A stretch of 64,000 bases of DNA from Delftia acidovorans (GCA_031286585.1 JAITUC010000051.1:1-64000), one strand, 5' to 3'; numbered from the stretch's first letter, positions 44,737 to 53,350 are shown. The notes: generated from the letters alone by a model not told the origin. Numbers and translations are program-made.

Positions 44737-45041
44737 TTTGGTGACTCAAGTGGTCTGTGGCGATTCGGTTTGCTGCGACGACGCCGCGCAAAAAGAGATG
44801 AAACCCAAATTCCGGAATGCCCAGGTAATGCCATGTGAGGTAAGCGCGTCATCTTGGCAGTCTGGCCCGCTTGGGTAGTCTGTGCGTCGACTTTTTTCCT
44901 GCGCATCGCCGCGCTGCTACAGGACGGTGCAGCGGGCGTGGTCGGATCGGCGAGCCCATGGAGGGGTTGGCGAACCAGACCGCCTCCCGCGGCAAGGGCG
45001 CGTTGATGTCTATCAATCCCACGTCATGGACGCACTGAGCC
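44737..45041. other. 305-base convergent gap without a gene
   Basis: Lies between the 3' ends of the aminotransferase (+) and acyltransferase (-) genes. No strong terminator hairpin is visible. A minus-strand open stretch (about 44860-45100) reads VHDVGLIDINAPLPREAVWF, which looks protein-like but has no start signal and runs into the next gene in another phase. It could be a gene remnant. Confidence 0.45.
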
Positions 45042-45662
45042 TTACCCGTAGACATGGATGGGAGCGTCATAGCGCGTGTCATACACCGTCTTGGCGGCGA
45101 TGTCGTTGTCATAGCGCCGGGGCCAGCCCAGTTCGCAGCCGCGGCCTACCTGCACGCCAGCGGCCACCAGGGCGCCGCTGCGCAGGATGCTGTGCGCGCC
45201 TATTTGCGCGCCATCACCGACGACGACGGCGGACTCCAGCCAGCAGGAAGCGCGCACGTGCACGCCGCTTCCCAGGCACACTCCGGGCAGCAGGACGCTG
45301 TTGTAGTCGATGCGGCTGCCATGGCCGACGATGGCACCGTCGCCCACGAAGGCATTTGGGCCTATGCGCACGCCACCGGCCACCATGGCGCGGGGGCTGA
45401 CGAAGGAAGCCAGCTTGAAGCCGCGCTCCATGGCGGCCTGCATCAGTTCCACACGCTTGAAGTTGCCGAAACGCTCGTCGAACGCCACGAACATCAATCC
45501 CTCAGCGGGGTCTAGTACGTCCAGCGGACCGAGTTCGAATGCGTACTGCGCGTTCTGGGCGATGGAAATCTTTTCGATCCGGGCGTCTGGAAAGGCCTGG
45601 CACCAGGATGCGTGTGCCATTTCGAGAGGCGTTCCCGCCCCGATGATCCACTTACAGGACAT
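45042..45662 (-). CDS. Hexapeptide-repeat (left-handed beta-helix) acyltransferase
   Basis: 206 residues. Residues about 1-85 form a small N-terminal domain with GAGTPLEMAHASW and LMFVAFDERFGNFKRVELM, like the NeuD/PglD substrate domain. Residues about 88-190 consist of hexapeptide repeats (SPRAMVAGGVRIGPNAFVGDGAIVGHGSRIDYNSVLLPGVCLG, cut here into its repeating V-x-x-G pattern). It would move an acyl group to an amino sugar. It is the last gene of the minus-strand block and overlaps the Rieske oxygenase gene by 11 bases. Confidence 0.8.
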   Translation of the reverse strand: MSCKWIIGAGTPLEMAHASWCQAFPDARIEKISIAQNAQYAFELGPLDVLDPAEGLMFVAFDERFGNFKRVELMQAAMERGFKLASFVSPRAMVAGGVRIGPNAFVGDGAIVGHGSRIDYNSVLLPGVCLGSGVHVRASCWLESAVVVGDGAQIGAHSILRSGALVAAGVQVGRGCELGWPRRYDNDIAAKTVYDTRYDAPIHVYG

Positions 45663-46866
45663 GGTCGGTCTCCATCAGGGTGGCGTACCAGCGCTCGATC
45701 CGGCGATTGGTGGTTTCATAGGCGCCTTGCGTGGGAAGGGGGGCGTGGGGATGCAGGGCCGACTGGATCTTTTCCAGGATGCCGAAATCTTCACCAAGAA
45801 TCAGCTTGCTGTGATGCATCTCGGACAGCAGCACCTGGGCGGAGGATGGATAAGCCCTTTTCTTGCGCGCCGTGAAGCGGTATATCTCCACGTCGGTGCG
45901 GTCCGGGGCCATCGGTATGTGGTGCTCTATGACAAAGGAGTGCCCTCCATTGCCGCTGGCGATGTGCAAATTCGGGAAGGCCAGCCAGTTGAAATAGGCA
46001 TCGTCCTGGCGATCATCGGCCACGGGCTGATTATGTGTATCGCCGCTGCTGACCCCGGGGTTGGGGGTGGCACTGGATTTCCATCGCTCCACCTCCGAGT
46101 GCCAGCCAAAGGCCTTGAATTCCGAGGGATCGCCTTCCGCGCCACCGTAGCTGAAATGACGCATCTCCTGGCGCAGGCCCGCAGGACTGGTGTTCACAAG
46201 GGGTTCCTGCGTGCGCGCGGCAGCAGCGTGGTCGACCACGGGCAGAAAGCTCACAAAGGGTGCCAGCGTGCGTGGATGCACAAAGGCCACATGGTTGGCA
46301 TCGCGCAGATTCTCGTAGACCAGCTTCCAGTTGAAGCGGCATTGCCAGGTCGTCACCATGACTTCGCTGTCATAGGCACTGGAGCTGCTTTCCAGCGAGG
46401 CCAGGAACTGCGCCGAGAACTGCTCCTCCAGTGGCAGCGGCTCATCGCTCAGATTGACGAACAGCAGGTTGCCGACCGCGCGCAAGGCGAACTCACGCAG
46501 CTTCAGCGATTTCTTCTGCGGTTCGCTGAACTGGTAGAGCGCATCGCAATGGGGAATATTGCTGACCTGTCCTGCGGCGTCGTATTTCCAGGCATGGTAC
46601 TGGCACACCAGTGGCCGGCGGCCCATCGGCTCCGACTGCAAGGGGGCGCTGCGATGCAGGCACACGTTTTCGAAGGCATGCAACTCACCCTGGAAATTCT
46701 GGATGACGACGGGAATGCCGGCGATCTTGCGCGTGATGAAACAGTTGTTTTCCGGCAGCAGGGTCTTGAGGCCCGCGAACAACCAGAGCTTGCGAAAGAG
46801 CTTTTGCTGTTCGCGTTCAAAGATGTCCGCAGACAGGTAATAGTTTGGGTGCATCCGTGAGCGCAT
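45652..46866 (-). CDS. Rieske non-heme iron oxygenase, alpha-subunit type
   Basis: 404 residues. The [2Fe-2S] Rieske motif is C69-L-H71 and C88-Q-Y-H91. The mononuclear iron site is D189, H192 and H197 in ENLRDANHVAFVHP. It looks like the catalytic subunit of ring-hydroxylating or related oxygenases that hydroxylate aromatic or aliphatic carbon with O2, but no ferredoxin or reductase gene is nearby. The start at 46866 has CAGGAG at the right distance. It lies inside an acyl-sugar gene block, four bases after the NeuD-like gene, so its substrate may be the acyl-ACP or the acyl-sugar rather than a pollutant aromatic. Confidence 0.88.
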   Translation of the reverse strand: MRSRMHPNYYLSADIFEREQQKLFRKLWLFAGLKTLLPENNCFITRKIAGIPVVIQNFQGELHAFENVCLHRSAPLQSEPMGRRPLVCQYHAWKYDAAGQVSNIPHCDALYQFSEPQKKSLKLREFALRAVGNLLFVNLSDEPLPLEEQFSAQFLASLESSSSAYDSEVMVTTWQCRFNWKLVYENLRDANHVAFVHPRTLAPFVSFLPVVDHAAAARTQEPLVNTSPAGLRQEMRHFSYGGAEGDPSEFKAFGWHSEVERWKSSATPNPGVSSGDTHNQPVADDRQDDAYFNWLAFPNLHIASGNGGHSFVIEHHIPMAPDRTDVEIYRFTARKKRAYPSSAQVLLSEMHHSKLILGEDFGILEKIQSALHPHAPLPTQGAYETTNRRIERWYATLMETDHVL

Positions 46867-46870
46867 CGGT

Positions 46871-47527
46871 TCACTCCTGCCCGGATGGCGCGTGGAAGAT
46901 CACGCGTGCGGGGTTGCCGAAGACGGTGGCGCCCGCTGGAACATCCTTGACGACGACTGCGCCGGCTCCGACGCTTGCCCCGTCGCCGATGCGTATGCCC
47001 GGCAGGATGGTGGCATGGGGATGGATGGTGACCAGGTCGCCCAGTTGCACGCCGCCGCCCAGGAAAGCCATGGCCCCGATCTGGCAATAGCTGCCGGTCC
47101 GTACGTCATGGCCCAGCACGGTGAGCGAATGGATGTTGGTGAAGCGGCCGATATGGGCATCGGGGCTGATCTGCACATTGGGCGAAAAAATGCACCCGGT
47201 GTCTATGCGCACGCTGTCCGGGACATAGGTGCCCGGTGGAATGACGCTGATGAATCGCGCGCCTTTGGCAAGCAGGGCCTCGGCGTATTTCCGCCGCATG
47301 GCGGCAGAGCCCTGGGCACAGACGAACAGCTCGTCGTCTTGCGGCATATGTGCCAGCGGGTCGCCATGGACAGCGAGGCCCTGATTGTCATAGTTGTCCA
47401 GCATGTGGGGCCGGCTGTCGAGGAAGCCCTGCAGTACCCACTGCCGGTCGGAGGCCGGCTGGCCCCGGACGAGGAAGACGACCTCGCGTCCCCAACCGCC
47501 GGCGCCGATGATCCAAACTTTCTTCAT
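46871..47527 (-). CDS. NeuD/PglD-family sugar O- or N-acyltransferase
   Basis: 218 residues. The N-terminal Rossmann-like domain starts MKKVWIIGAGGWGREVVFLV, and after about residue 95 come the hexapeptide repeats of a left-handed beta-helix (IDTGCIFSPNVQISPDAHIG, GAMAFLGGGVQLGDLV) ending with VFGNPARVI. Relatives such as PglD acetylate UDP-4-amino-sugars on the amine. With the DegT aminotransferase in the same island, this is the best candidate for acyl transfer to the amino sugar. The start at 47527 is preferred over an ATG five codons earlier because the Rossmann strand begins there. Confidence 0.85.
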   Translation of the reverse strand: MKKVWIIGAGGWGREVVFLVRGQPASDRQWVLQGFLDSRPHMLDNYDNQGLAVHGDPLAHMPQDDELFVCAQGSAAMRRKYAEALLAKGARFISVIPPGTYVPDSVRIDTGCIFSPNVQISPDAHIGRFTNIHSLTVLGHDVRTGSYCQIGAMAFLGGGVQLGDLVTIHPHATILPGIRIGDGASVGAGAVVVKDVPAGATVFGNPARVIFHAPSGQE

Positions 47528-47551
47528 GCGTTCTTCGTACATTCAATAGTC

Positions 47552-48154
47552 TTATCTGGTGGCCTGCCCGGTGATGACCAGGTCGCTGCCGGTGACCCAG
47601 CGGCTCGCAGGGGACAGCAGATAGACGGCCGCATGTGCGAAGTCTTCCCTGTCATGCGCCTCGGCAAAGGCCTTGGTGGTGATGGTGTTGACGCGGATGG
47701 CTTGCGCAGCGCATTCCAGCGCCAGGCTCGCAGCCAGGGTGCCCAGGCCACCTTCCACGCTCACAAAGCGTTGGGCCCCGGCGCTGGCGAAGCTGATCTT
47801 CTCCAGGACGATGGATGCGCCGTCACGCAGCAGTCCACCTTCCATCAGTTGGCGGATCGCAAGAACGGGCGCCGCAAGGCGGCTGGCGACGAACTGGTGT
47901 AGGAGGCTTTCCGTGATGTCTGCCAGGCCCATCGGTGCCTGCGCCGAGGCCGTGCAGTACAGAAATCCGTCGACCGCCGTCTTCACGGGGGTGAACGCCG
48001 GCTGCTCGATCACCTGCGCCCCCCTGCGAGCGAGTGTGTCGGCCGCCTGCCGGCCCGTAGGCGTATCGGCGCCGACCACGAGTATGGCCTTGCCGTCCAG
48101 AGAGAAAGGGTGCGAGGCATTGCGGGGCAGCTCAGGGGCATGGGTAGAGTTCAT
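47552..48154 (-). CDS. Degenerate short-chain dehydrogenase/reductase-like protein
   Basis: 200 residues with the outline of an SDR: a nucleotide-binding start GKAILVVGADTPTGRQAADTLARRG in place of TGxxxGIG, and a normal ending (AIRVNTITTKAF, SRWVTGSDLVITGG-like end VITGQATR). The catalytic YxxxK is absent; the matching region reads FVSVEGGLGTLA, with no Tyr or Lys. It is shorter than the usual 240-250. It is probably not a dehydrogenase by the usual mechanism; it may be a partner subunit of the intact SDR encoded directly upstream. It is 24 bases from the NeuD-like gene. Confidence 0.8.
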   Translation of the reverse strand: MNSTHAPELPRNASHPFSLDGKAILVVGADTPTGRQAADTLARRGAQVIEQPAFTPVKTAVDGFLYCTASAQAPMGLADITESLLHQFVASRLAAPVLAIRQLMEGGLLRDGASIVLEKISFASAGAQRFVSVEGGLGTLAASLALECAAQAIRVNTITTKAFAEAHDREDFAHAAVYLLSPASRWVTGSDLVITGQATR

Positions 48155-48163
48155 GGCATGCAG

Positions 48164-48922
48164 TCAGAGGCCCATGGAAATGGAGATGCCCCCGTCCACC
48201 ATGAAATACCCGCGGTTGATTGAACGGCTGGCATCGCTGAGATGGAACGTGGTTGCGTAGGCGATATCCTCAGGCTGACCCAGGCCCAGGGGTGCCCATT
48301 GGGTACGTTCGTGCAGATTGGCGCCACCCTGGCCCAGGGCCTCCAGCATGGGCGTCTGCACATAGCCGGGAGCGATGCAGTTGACACGGACGCCATGCTT
48401 GGAGAGATCCTCGGCGATAGAGCGGGAGGCCCCCAGCAGCGCGGACTTGCTGGCAGCATAGGCGGCACTCGCTACAGGCCCCGCATGCGAGGCCACGGCG
48501 GCGATGAAGACGATGGATGCCTGCGGCAGCAGCTTGCGCCCTGCCACCAGTTTTTGCGTCAGCAGCAGGGGGGCCAGCGTATTGCTGTTGAATGTGTCGT
48601 TCAGGTGTTTGGCCCGTGCCATTCGGAACGGCACCAGCTGGGACATGCCCGCCGCATGGACCAGTCCATGCAGCGGTTGCACGGCCTGCGCCAGCTGGTC
48701 GAGATCGGATTCGCTGCCCAGGTCGGCGACCAGTGCATGCCGGCCTTGGTCGCCCAGCTGGGCCAGGGTGTCCTGCAGGCGCTCGGCGTTGCGCCCCGTG
48801 ACGGAAACCTGGGCCCCCATGCGGGCGCATTGCAAGGCGATTTCTCGGCCGATGCCGGAACTGGCACCAGTCACGAGGATGTGCCGGCCTTCCAGGGAGA
48901 AGGGGTCGAAGTCGCCGGTCAT
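48164..48922 (-). CDS. Short-chain dehydrogenase/reductase (FabG-like)
   Basis: 252 residues. The NAD(P) motif TGASSGIG lies at 18-25, and the catalytic pair Y155-x-x-x-K159 in SAAYAASKSALLG. The NAG motif reads HAAG. The end NRGYFMVDGGISISMG is standard. In a block with ACP and KAS III, it most likely reduces a 3-oxoacyl-ACP to 3-hydroxyacyl-ACP. The start at 48922 overlaps the KAS III stop by four bases, so translation is coupled. Confidence 0.88.
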   Translation of the reverse strand: MTGDFDPFSLEGRHILVTGASSGIGREIALQCARMGAQVSVTGRNAERLQDTLAQLGDQGRHALVADLGSESDLDQLAQAVQPLHGLVHAAGMSQLVPFRMARAKHLNDTFNSNTLAPLLLTQKLVAGRKLLPQASIVFIAAVASHAGPVASAAYAASKSALLGASRSIAEDLSKHGVRVNCIAPGYVQTPMLEALGQGGANLHERTQWAPLGLGQPEDIAYATTFHLSDASRSINRGYFMVDGGISISMGL

Positions 48923-49956
48923 GCTTCGATCAGTGCGGGGAAGCGGGCTTTGTCTATGTCCACGATGGCCGTTCCCCACGAAAGGCCTATGCCGAAGCCA
49001 CCGAGCAGCAGCCTGTGGCGCTGCGCCTGCAGTTGCGCGTTGAGCCGGGCGGTCATGGTGACTGGCAGGGACGCTCCGCTGGTGTTGCCCAGGTCGTGCA
49101 GCGTGGAGGGCACCTTCTCGACAGGCAGCCCAAGCTTCTTGCGAATGGTTTCGTTGATCATCCGGTTGGCCTGATGGAAGATGAAGTAGTCGATATCTTC
49201 CTTGGCCACCTGTGTGTATTCAAGCAGGCGCTCAACGGCTGGCGGCACGCGCTGGGTGGAAAAGCTCAGCACGGCCGGGCCATCGAGGATCAGGTCTGCG
49301 GGCGTGCGCAGATAGCCGTGCTCGTCGCGGACGGGTATCAGATGCTGCACGCCGTAGGGCTCGCGGTGGCCGCCAGCCGGCAGCATGATGGCCTTGTAGC
49401 CGCTGCCGTCGCTGTTGAGGTCGAAGTGCATCGGGGCGGCGCTGGCATCGAACTCCAGCGCCGTGGCCGTGCCTGCGTCCGAGAAAAGGGGGTCCTTGAC
49501 GGTCGCAGACCGGTCGCCCACCAGCAACAGGCCTTTCTTCACGCCGCCTGCCGAGATCATGCTTCCCAGCAGGTGCAGGCCGAAGGGGTAGCCTGAGCAG
49601 CCGAGATTCACATCGAAGGCGATGGTGCCGTGCGGCAGACCCAGGCGATCCTGAAGAATGATGGCCGTGGCGGGAATGGGATAGTCTGGCGATTGCGTGA
49701 CGACGATCAGCGCATCGATCTCCGCGCGCTGCCACTGCAGTTCATCCAGCAGCTTCTCCGCAGCCACAAAGGCCAGATCCGAGAAGCATTGCCATTCCGG
49801 GCAGATGCGGCGGGTCTGGATGCCGATGTTGCGAACCAGCCGCTCGCGCTCGGTGCGCTGCGAAGGGGGGCAGTCCTCCAGATTGGAGATGACCCGCTTG
49901 GGAACGCAACTGGCCATGCCCGCAAAGCGGACGTTGTGCAGGGTGGACAGCGCCAT
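48919..49956 (-). CDS. 3-oxoacyl-ACP synthase III (FabH-like)
   Basis: 345 residues with the KAS III catalytic triad C120 (DVNLGCSGYPFGLHL), H261 (FIFHQANRMINE) and N291 (DLGNTSGASLPVT). Such enzymes condense a CoA-bound starter with malonyl-ACP. The gene stands directly after a dedicated ACP gene (five bases) and is coupled to an SDR, so a short acyl chain is probably built on that ACP for a special product rather than for membrane lipids. Its start at 49956 agrees with the family's first strand; upstream sequence in frame belongs to the ACP gene. Confidence 0.9.
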   Translation of the reverse strand: MALSTLHNVRFAGMASCVPKRVISNLEDCPPSQRTERERLVRNIGIQTRRICPEWQCFSDLAFVAAEKLLDELQWQRAEIDALIVVTQSPDYPIPATAIILQDRLGLPHGTIAFDVNLGCSGYPFGLHLLGSMISAGGVKKGLLLVGDRSATVKDPLFSDAGTATALEFDASAAPMHFDLNSDGSGYKAIMLPAGGHREPYGVQHLIPVRDEHGYLRTPADLILDGPAVLSFSTQRVPPAVERLLEYTQVAKEDIDYFIFHQANRMINETIRKKLGLPVEKVPSTLHDLGNTSGASLPVTMTARLNAQLQAQRHRLLLGGFGIGLSWGTAIVDIDKARFPALIEA

Positions 49957-49961
49957 GGTGT

Positions 49962-50186
49962 TCAGCCCAGGAGCTTGTAGAGATCGTTGACGGTGAGGCA
50001 GTTCTTGATGTCGTCGCCGGTGATGGTCTTGCCGAACTCGACATCGAACATGACGATCACGCCCAGCGCCGCCAGCGAGTCCCACTCGGGCAGGCTCTTG
50101 AGCTCGGTCTCGGACGTCACTTCCACGGCTTCCTGGAAGTCCACGGCAGTCAGAAAGCTTTCGATGAATTGATCAATGGAGGGCAT
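49962..50186 (-). CDS. Acyl carrier protein (dedicated)
   Basis: 74 residues: MPSIDQFIESFLTAVDF at the start, the phosphopantetheine serine S37 in LPEWDSLAALGVI, and the usual acidic helices. It lies first in the minus-strand block, five bases before the KAS III gene, with AGGAA upstream. It is different from a housekeeping AcpP (the DSLDTVEL motif is altered to DSLAALGV), so a special acyl carrier of this island is likely. Confidence 0.9.
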   Translation of the reverse strand: MPSIDQFIESFLTAVDFQEAVEVTSETELKSLPEWDSLAALGVIVMFDVEFGKTITGDDIKNCLTVNDLYKLLG

Positions 50187-50554
50187 GGGATGGGTTCCTG
50201 AAAAAGGGCTGGGCACCTGCCTATGGAGGCAAACGCTTCGATGAATTTTCGCAGAGCGCCCCTGCGCCGGAAGGCTGGAACTGTGGGCGAAAGCGAGTCC
50301 TGTTCCGATGCTGCGCAGGGCAATGCTGTCCTGATGGAGCCCGGGATGATGGCATACGGCTCCCTGGGGCGCTTCCTGTTTTGTAGCAGGAGGTGACCGG
50401 GCCGCTTGGTAAAAGTCAAAGAAATGCGGTTTGCTCCCCCTTATCCACGGGCCGTGTTTGCCGGCTTGCCTGCACGATGGCGGTATTTGTGCGGGTGCTG
50501 GCCTGGGTGCCGGGCCTGTGGTGGGGCGCTTGCCCGCAACCTTGAAAACCCAAG
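50187..50554. other. 368-base divergent region between ACP and second GT41 gene
   Basis: The two outward promoters must lie here, but no good sigma-70, sigma-28 or sigma-54 element stands out. There is an AT-richer piece near 50376-50455 (for instance TGGTAAAAGTCAAAGAAATG). No open frame with coding character is present. Confidence 0.5.
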
Positions 50555-53350
50555 ATGAATACGACCGAGCATTTGCAGCAGGCCCGCCAGTTGCACGACC
50601 AGTGGCAGTTCGAACGCGCCCGCCAGGCTTACGAGAAGGTTCTGGAGCAGGAGCCCGCCCATGCCGACGCCCTGCACGGCATGGGCATGCTGCTGGGGCT
50701 GCACCAACTGCGCAGCGCAGAGGCGCTGCCCTATCTGGAGGCGGCCATCGGCGTGCGGCCTGCGGACTTTGGCTACTGGCGCCTGTACATCCACATGCTG
50801 ATCCGCGAGGGGCTGCTGGACATGGCCATCTCGCTGATCGACGTGGCACGGGCCAACGGCATGCAGGAGATTGCGCTGGAGCAGTTGGAAAAGGATGTGG
50901 CTCTGGTGCAGGGTGCACAGGCCGCAGCTTTTCTGGAGGAGCAGGCCGCGCGTTGGCCGCTGGGGCCGGCTGAGCCGGACATGGCGCCTGCTGCCGGAGA
51001 TGGCCGGGGTCGGGTGCCCGAGGCGCAACTGCGGCTGCTGATGCAGCTGTTCGCCCAGCGCGAGCATGCCGAGGTCAGCCAGCTGGCGGGGTCGCTGGTC
51101 CGCCAGTACCCCAGGAGCGGCTTGGTCTGGAAGCTCAAGGCGGCAGCCGATCATGCGAGCGGCCGCATCGAGGCCGCCCTGCAGGCGGCGCGACAGGCAG
51201 CCGTTTTGCTGCCGCGCGATGCCGAGGTGCAGTTCAACCTCGGCGGCATCTGCCTGCAGGCCGGCCACATGGCCGAGGCCGAGCGGGCCATGCGCGTGGC
51301 TTTGGCGCTGCGGCCGCATTGGACCCAGGCTTTCTCGCATCTGGGCGATGCGCTTTGCGCGCAGGACCGTACCGAGGACGGCCTGCCCTGCTACGTGAAC
51401 GCGCTGCTGCTCGATCCCGAGGATGTGGACACGCTGTCCAGGCTGACCGCTGCGCTGCAGAAGACCGGACGGCTGCAGGAGTGCGCACAGTTCCTGGTGC
51501 TGCTCATGCAGCAGCGGCCCGAGGATCTGCGGCTGTGCCTGGCCAGCGCCCATGTGCTGGGCGAGGCCGGCTGGGTCTTGCAGGCTGAAACCGCGTATCG
51601 GATGGCGCTGCAGATCGAGCCTGAGAGCCTGGAGCTGCTGTTGCATCTGGCGTTGCTGCTGTGCGCAGGAGGGCGTCTGGGTGAGGCCGAGACCTGCCTG
51701 CGCAAGGCACTGCAGCTGCAGCCGGGCAATGCGGTGCTTTGCTGCGAGACCGCATTCACGCTGTTCGCCCAGAAGAAGTGGAATCAGGCACTGGAGTTGC
51801 TTGAGGAGGCGCTGCGCGTCCAGCCCGACAATGCCCGCGCGCACATGCTTCGCTGCCAGGTCCTGCTGGAGACAGGTGATCTGCCCCGGCTTGACCGGGC
51901 CTTGGATGAAGCGCTGGAGCGCCTCCCCGATGACCGGGAACTGATGTTCCAGCGTGCCGCCTACTGGGACCGCTGCGGCGATGCCCAGCGCCACATGCAA
52001 CAGCTCGATGAACTGGTGAGGCTGCACCCGGACTACGAGCCCGCCTACAGCGCGCGCCTGTTCGCCATGATCCATTCGCCTGAGGCCAGTGCGGCCTCGG
52101 TGGGGCGGGCCAACCGCGAATATGGTGCGCTCATGCGGCGGCACTCCGCGGGGCAGCAAGGGGCCGTGCACGACAACACGCGCGATCCTGCCAAGGCATT
52201 GCGCCTGGGCTTTGTGTCCGGCGATCTTCGCGCACATGCAGCCGCCAAGTTCTTCCTGCCAGTGATGCGTGAGCTGTCCCGGCACAGCGATCTGGTGTGC
52301 GTTGCCTATTGCAACAACGAGATCCACGACGAAGTCACCAAGGAGTTCCAGGGCCTGTTCCAGCTGTGGCGCGGTATCCGGGACATGAGTGTGCAGTCGC
52401 TGTCGAGCCTGGTGCGGGCCGACGGCATCGATCTCCTGATCGATCTGAGCGGCCATACGCGTGGCCACCGGCTGGATCTGTTTGCGGCCAAGCCCGCGCC
52501 GCTGCAGATGACCTGGATAGGCAACCCCGGCAGCACGGGGCTGGAGAGCATGGACTACATCGTGCTCAGCGACCTGATCCTGGAAGATGAACTGCTCAAG
52601 ACCCAGCTGACGGAGCGGCTGATGCGTGTTCCGCTGGCCTACGTCTTCGACGGAGGCATCCACCAGGAGGCCGTGGCGCCACTGCCGGCGCTGCGCAACG
52701 GGCATTTGACGTTTGGCTCCTTCAACCGCCTGTCCAAGATCAACCGCAAGGTGGTTTCAGTCTGGGCTGAGGTACTGCGCGCATTGCCCACGGCGCGGCT
52801 GAAGATAGCGGCCTGTCCCCGCTCCGGTCCTCCCCAGCACCTGCGTGACTGGCTGGCCGAGGAGGGCGTGGCAGCGCAGCGCGTCGATTTTGTGGAGCAG
52901 ATGGGGTTCGAGCACTATCTGCAGGCCCACCATGACATAGATATCTGCCTGGATACCCTGCCGTTCACGGGCGGAGTGGTCACCAACCACGCGCTGTGGA
53001 TGGGCGTGCCCACGCTGACGCTGATGGGGGAGCTGCTGGCGGGGCGGCAATCGGCCGAAGTGATGGCTCGTGTGGGCCTGGACCAGGGCTTTGCGGCGCG
53101 GGACCTGGCGCAATTGCTGGATCAGGCTGCGTACTGGCAGGCACATTTGCCGCAGCTGCAGCAGATACGCCAGGGGCTGCGCGCACGCCTGCAGGCGCAG
53201 GAGCCGCAGCAGGCGGACATCGTCGCGCGCTCGGTGGCGATGGGGATGCGCCAGGCCTGGGGCCGCTGGTGCCAGGGGCAGGAGCCTGTGGACCTGCGCG
53301 TCTCCTATGAGGATCTGGGGCTGGCCGCTCCCGTGGCGCCCGGGTTGTAA
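50555..53350 (+). CDS. Large TPR/GT41 (OGT-like) glycosyltransferase
   Basis: 931 residues. Residues about 1-520 are mostly TPR repeats (for example AEVQFNLGGICLQAGHMAEAE, and repeated A-E-x-x-x-x-x-A-L patterns), and about 545-915 form the GT41 catalytic region: LRLGFVSGDLRAHAAAKFF, DGIDLLIDLSGHTRGHRLDLFA, MTWIGNPGSTGLESMDYIV, TFGSFNRLSKINRKVV, LDTLPFTGGVVTNHALWMG. It sits 249 bases before fliC in the same direction, so flagellin or another flagellar protein is the likely acceptor. The TPR arm is about four times longer than in the first GT41 protein of the island, suggesting a different acceptor or sugar. Confidence 0.9.
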   Translation: MNTTEHLQQARQLHDQWQFERARQAYEKVLEQEPAHADALHGMGMLLGLHQLRSAEALPYLEAAIGVRPADFGYWRLYIHMLIREGLLDMAISLIDVARANGMQEIALEQLEKDVALVQGAQAAAFLEEQAARWPLGPAEPDMAPAAGDGRGRVPEAQLRLLMQLFAQREHAEVSQLAGSLVRQYPRSGLVWKLKAAADHASGRIEAALQAARQAAVLLPRDAEVQFNLGGICLQAGHMAEAERAMRVALALRPHWTQAFSHLGDALCAQDRTEDGLPCYVNALLLDPEDVDTLSRLTAALQKTGRLQECAQFLVLLMQQRPEDLRLCLASAHVLGEAGWVLQAETAYRMALQIEPESLELLLHLALLLCAGGRLGEAETCLRKALQLQPGNAVLCCETAFTLFAQKKWNQALELLEEALRVQPDNARAHMLRCQVLLETGDLPRLDRALDEALERLPDDRELMFQRAAYWDRCGDAQRHMQQLDELVRLHPDYEPAYSARLFAMIHSPEASAASVGRANREYGALMRRHSAGQQGAVHDNTRDPAKALRLGFVSGDLRAHAAAKFFLPVMRELSRHSDLVCVAYCNNEIHDEVTKEFQGLFQLWRGIRDMSVQSLSSLVRADGIDLLIDLSGHTRGHRLDLFAAKPAPLQMTWIGNPGSTGLESMDYIVLSDLILEDELLKTQLTERLMRVPLAYVFDGGIHQEAVAPLPALRNGHLTFGSFNRLSKINRKVVSVWAEVLRALPTARLKIAACPRSGPPQHLRDWLAEEGVAAQRVDFVEQMGFEHYLQAHHDIDICLDTLPFTGGVVTNHALWMGVPTLTLMGELLAGRQSAEVMARVGLDQGFAARDLAQLLDQAAYWQAHLPQLQQIRQGLRARLQAQEPQQADIVARSVAMGMRQAWGRWCQGQEPVDLRVSYEDLGLAAPVAPGL

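Noticed and set aside
50441..52705. Minus-strand open frame of 754 codons
   Set aside because: Shadow of the large TPR/GT41 gene; its product is His/Gln-rich without recognisable domains.
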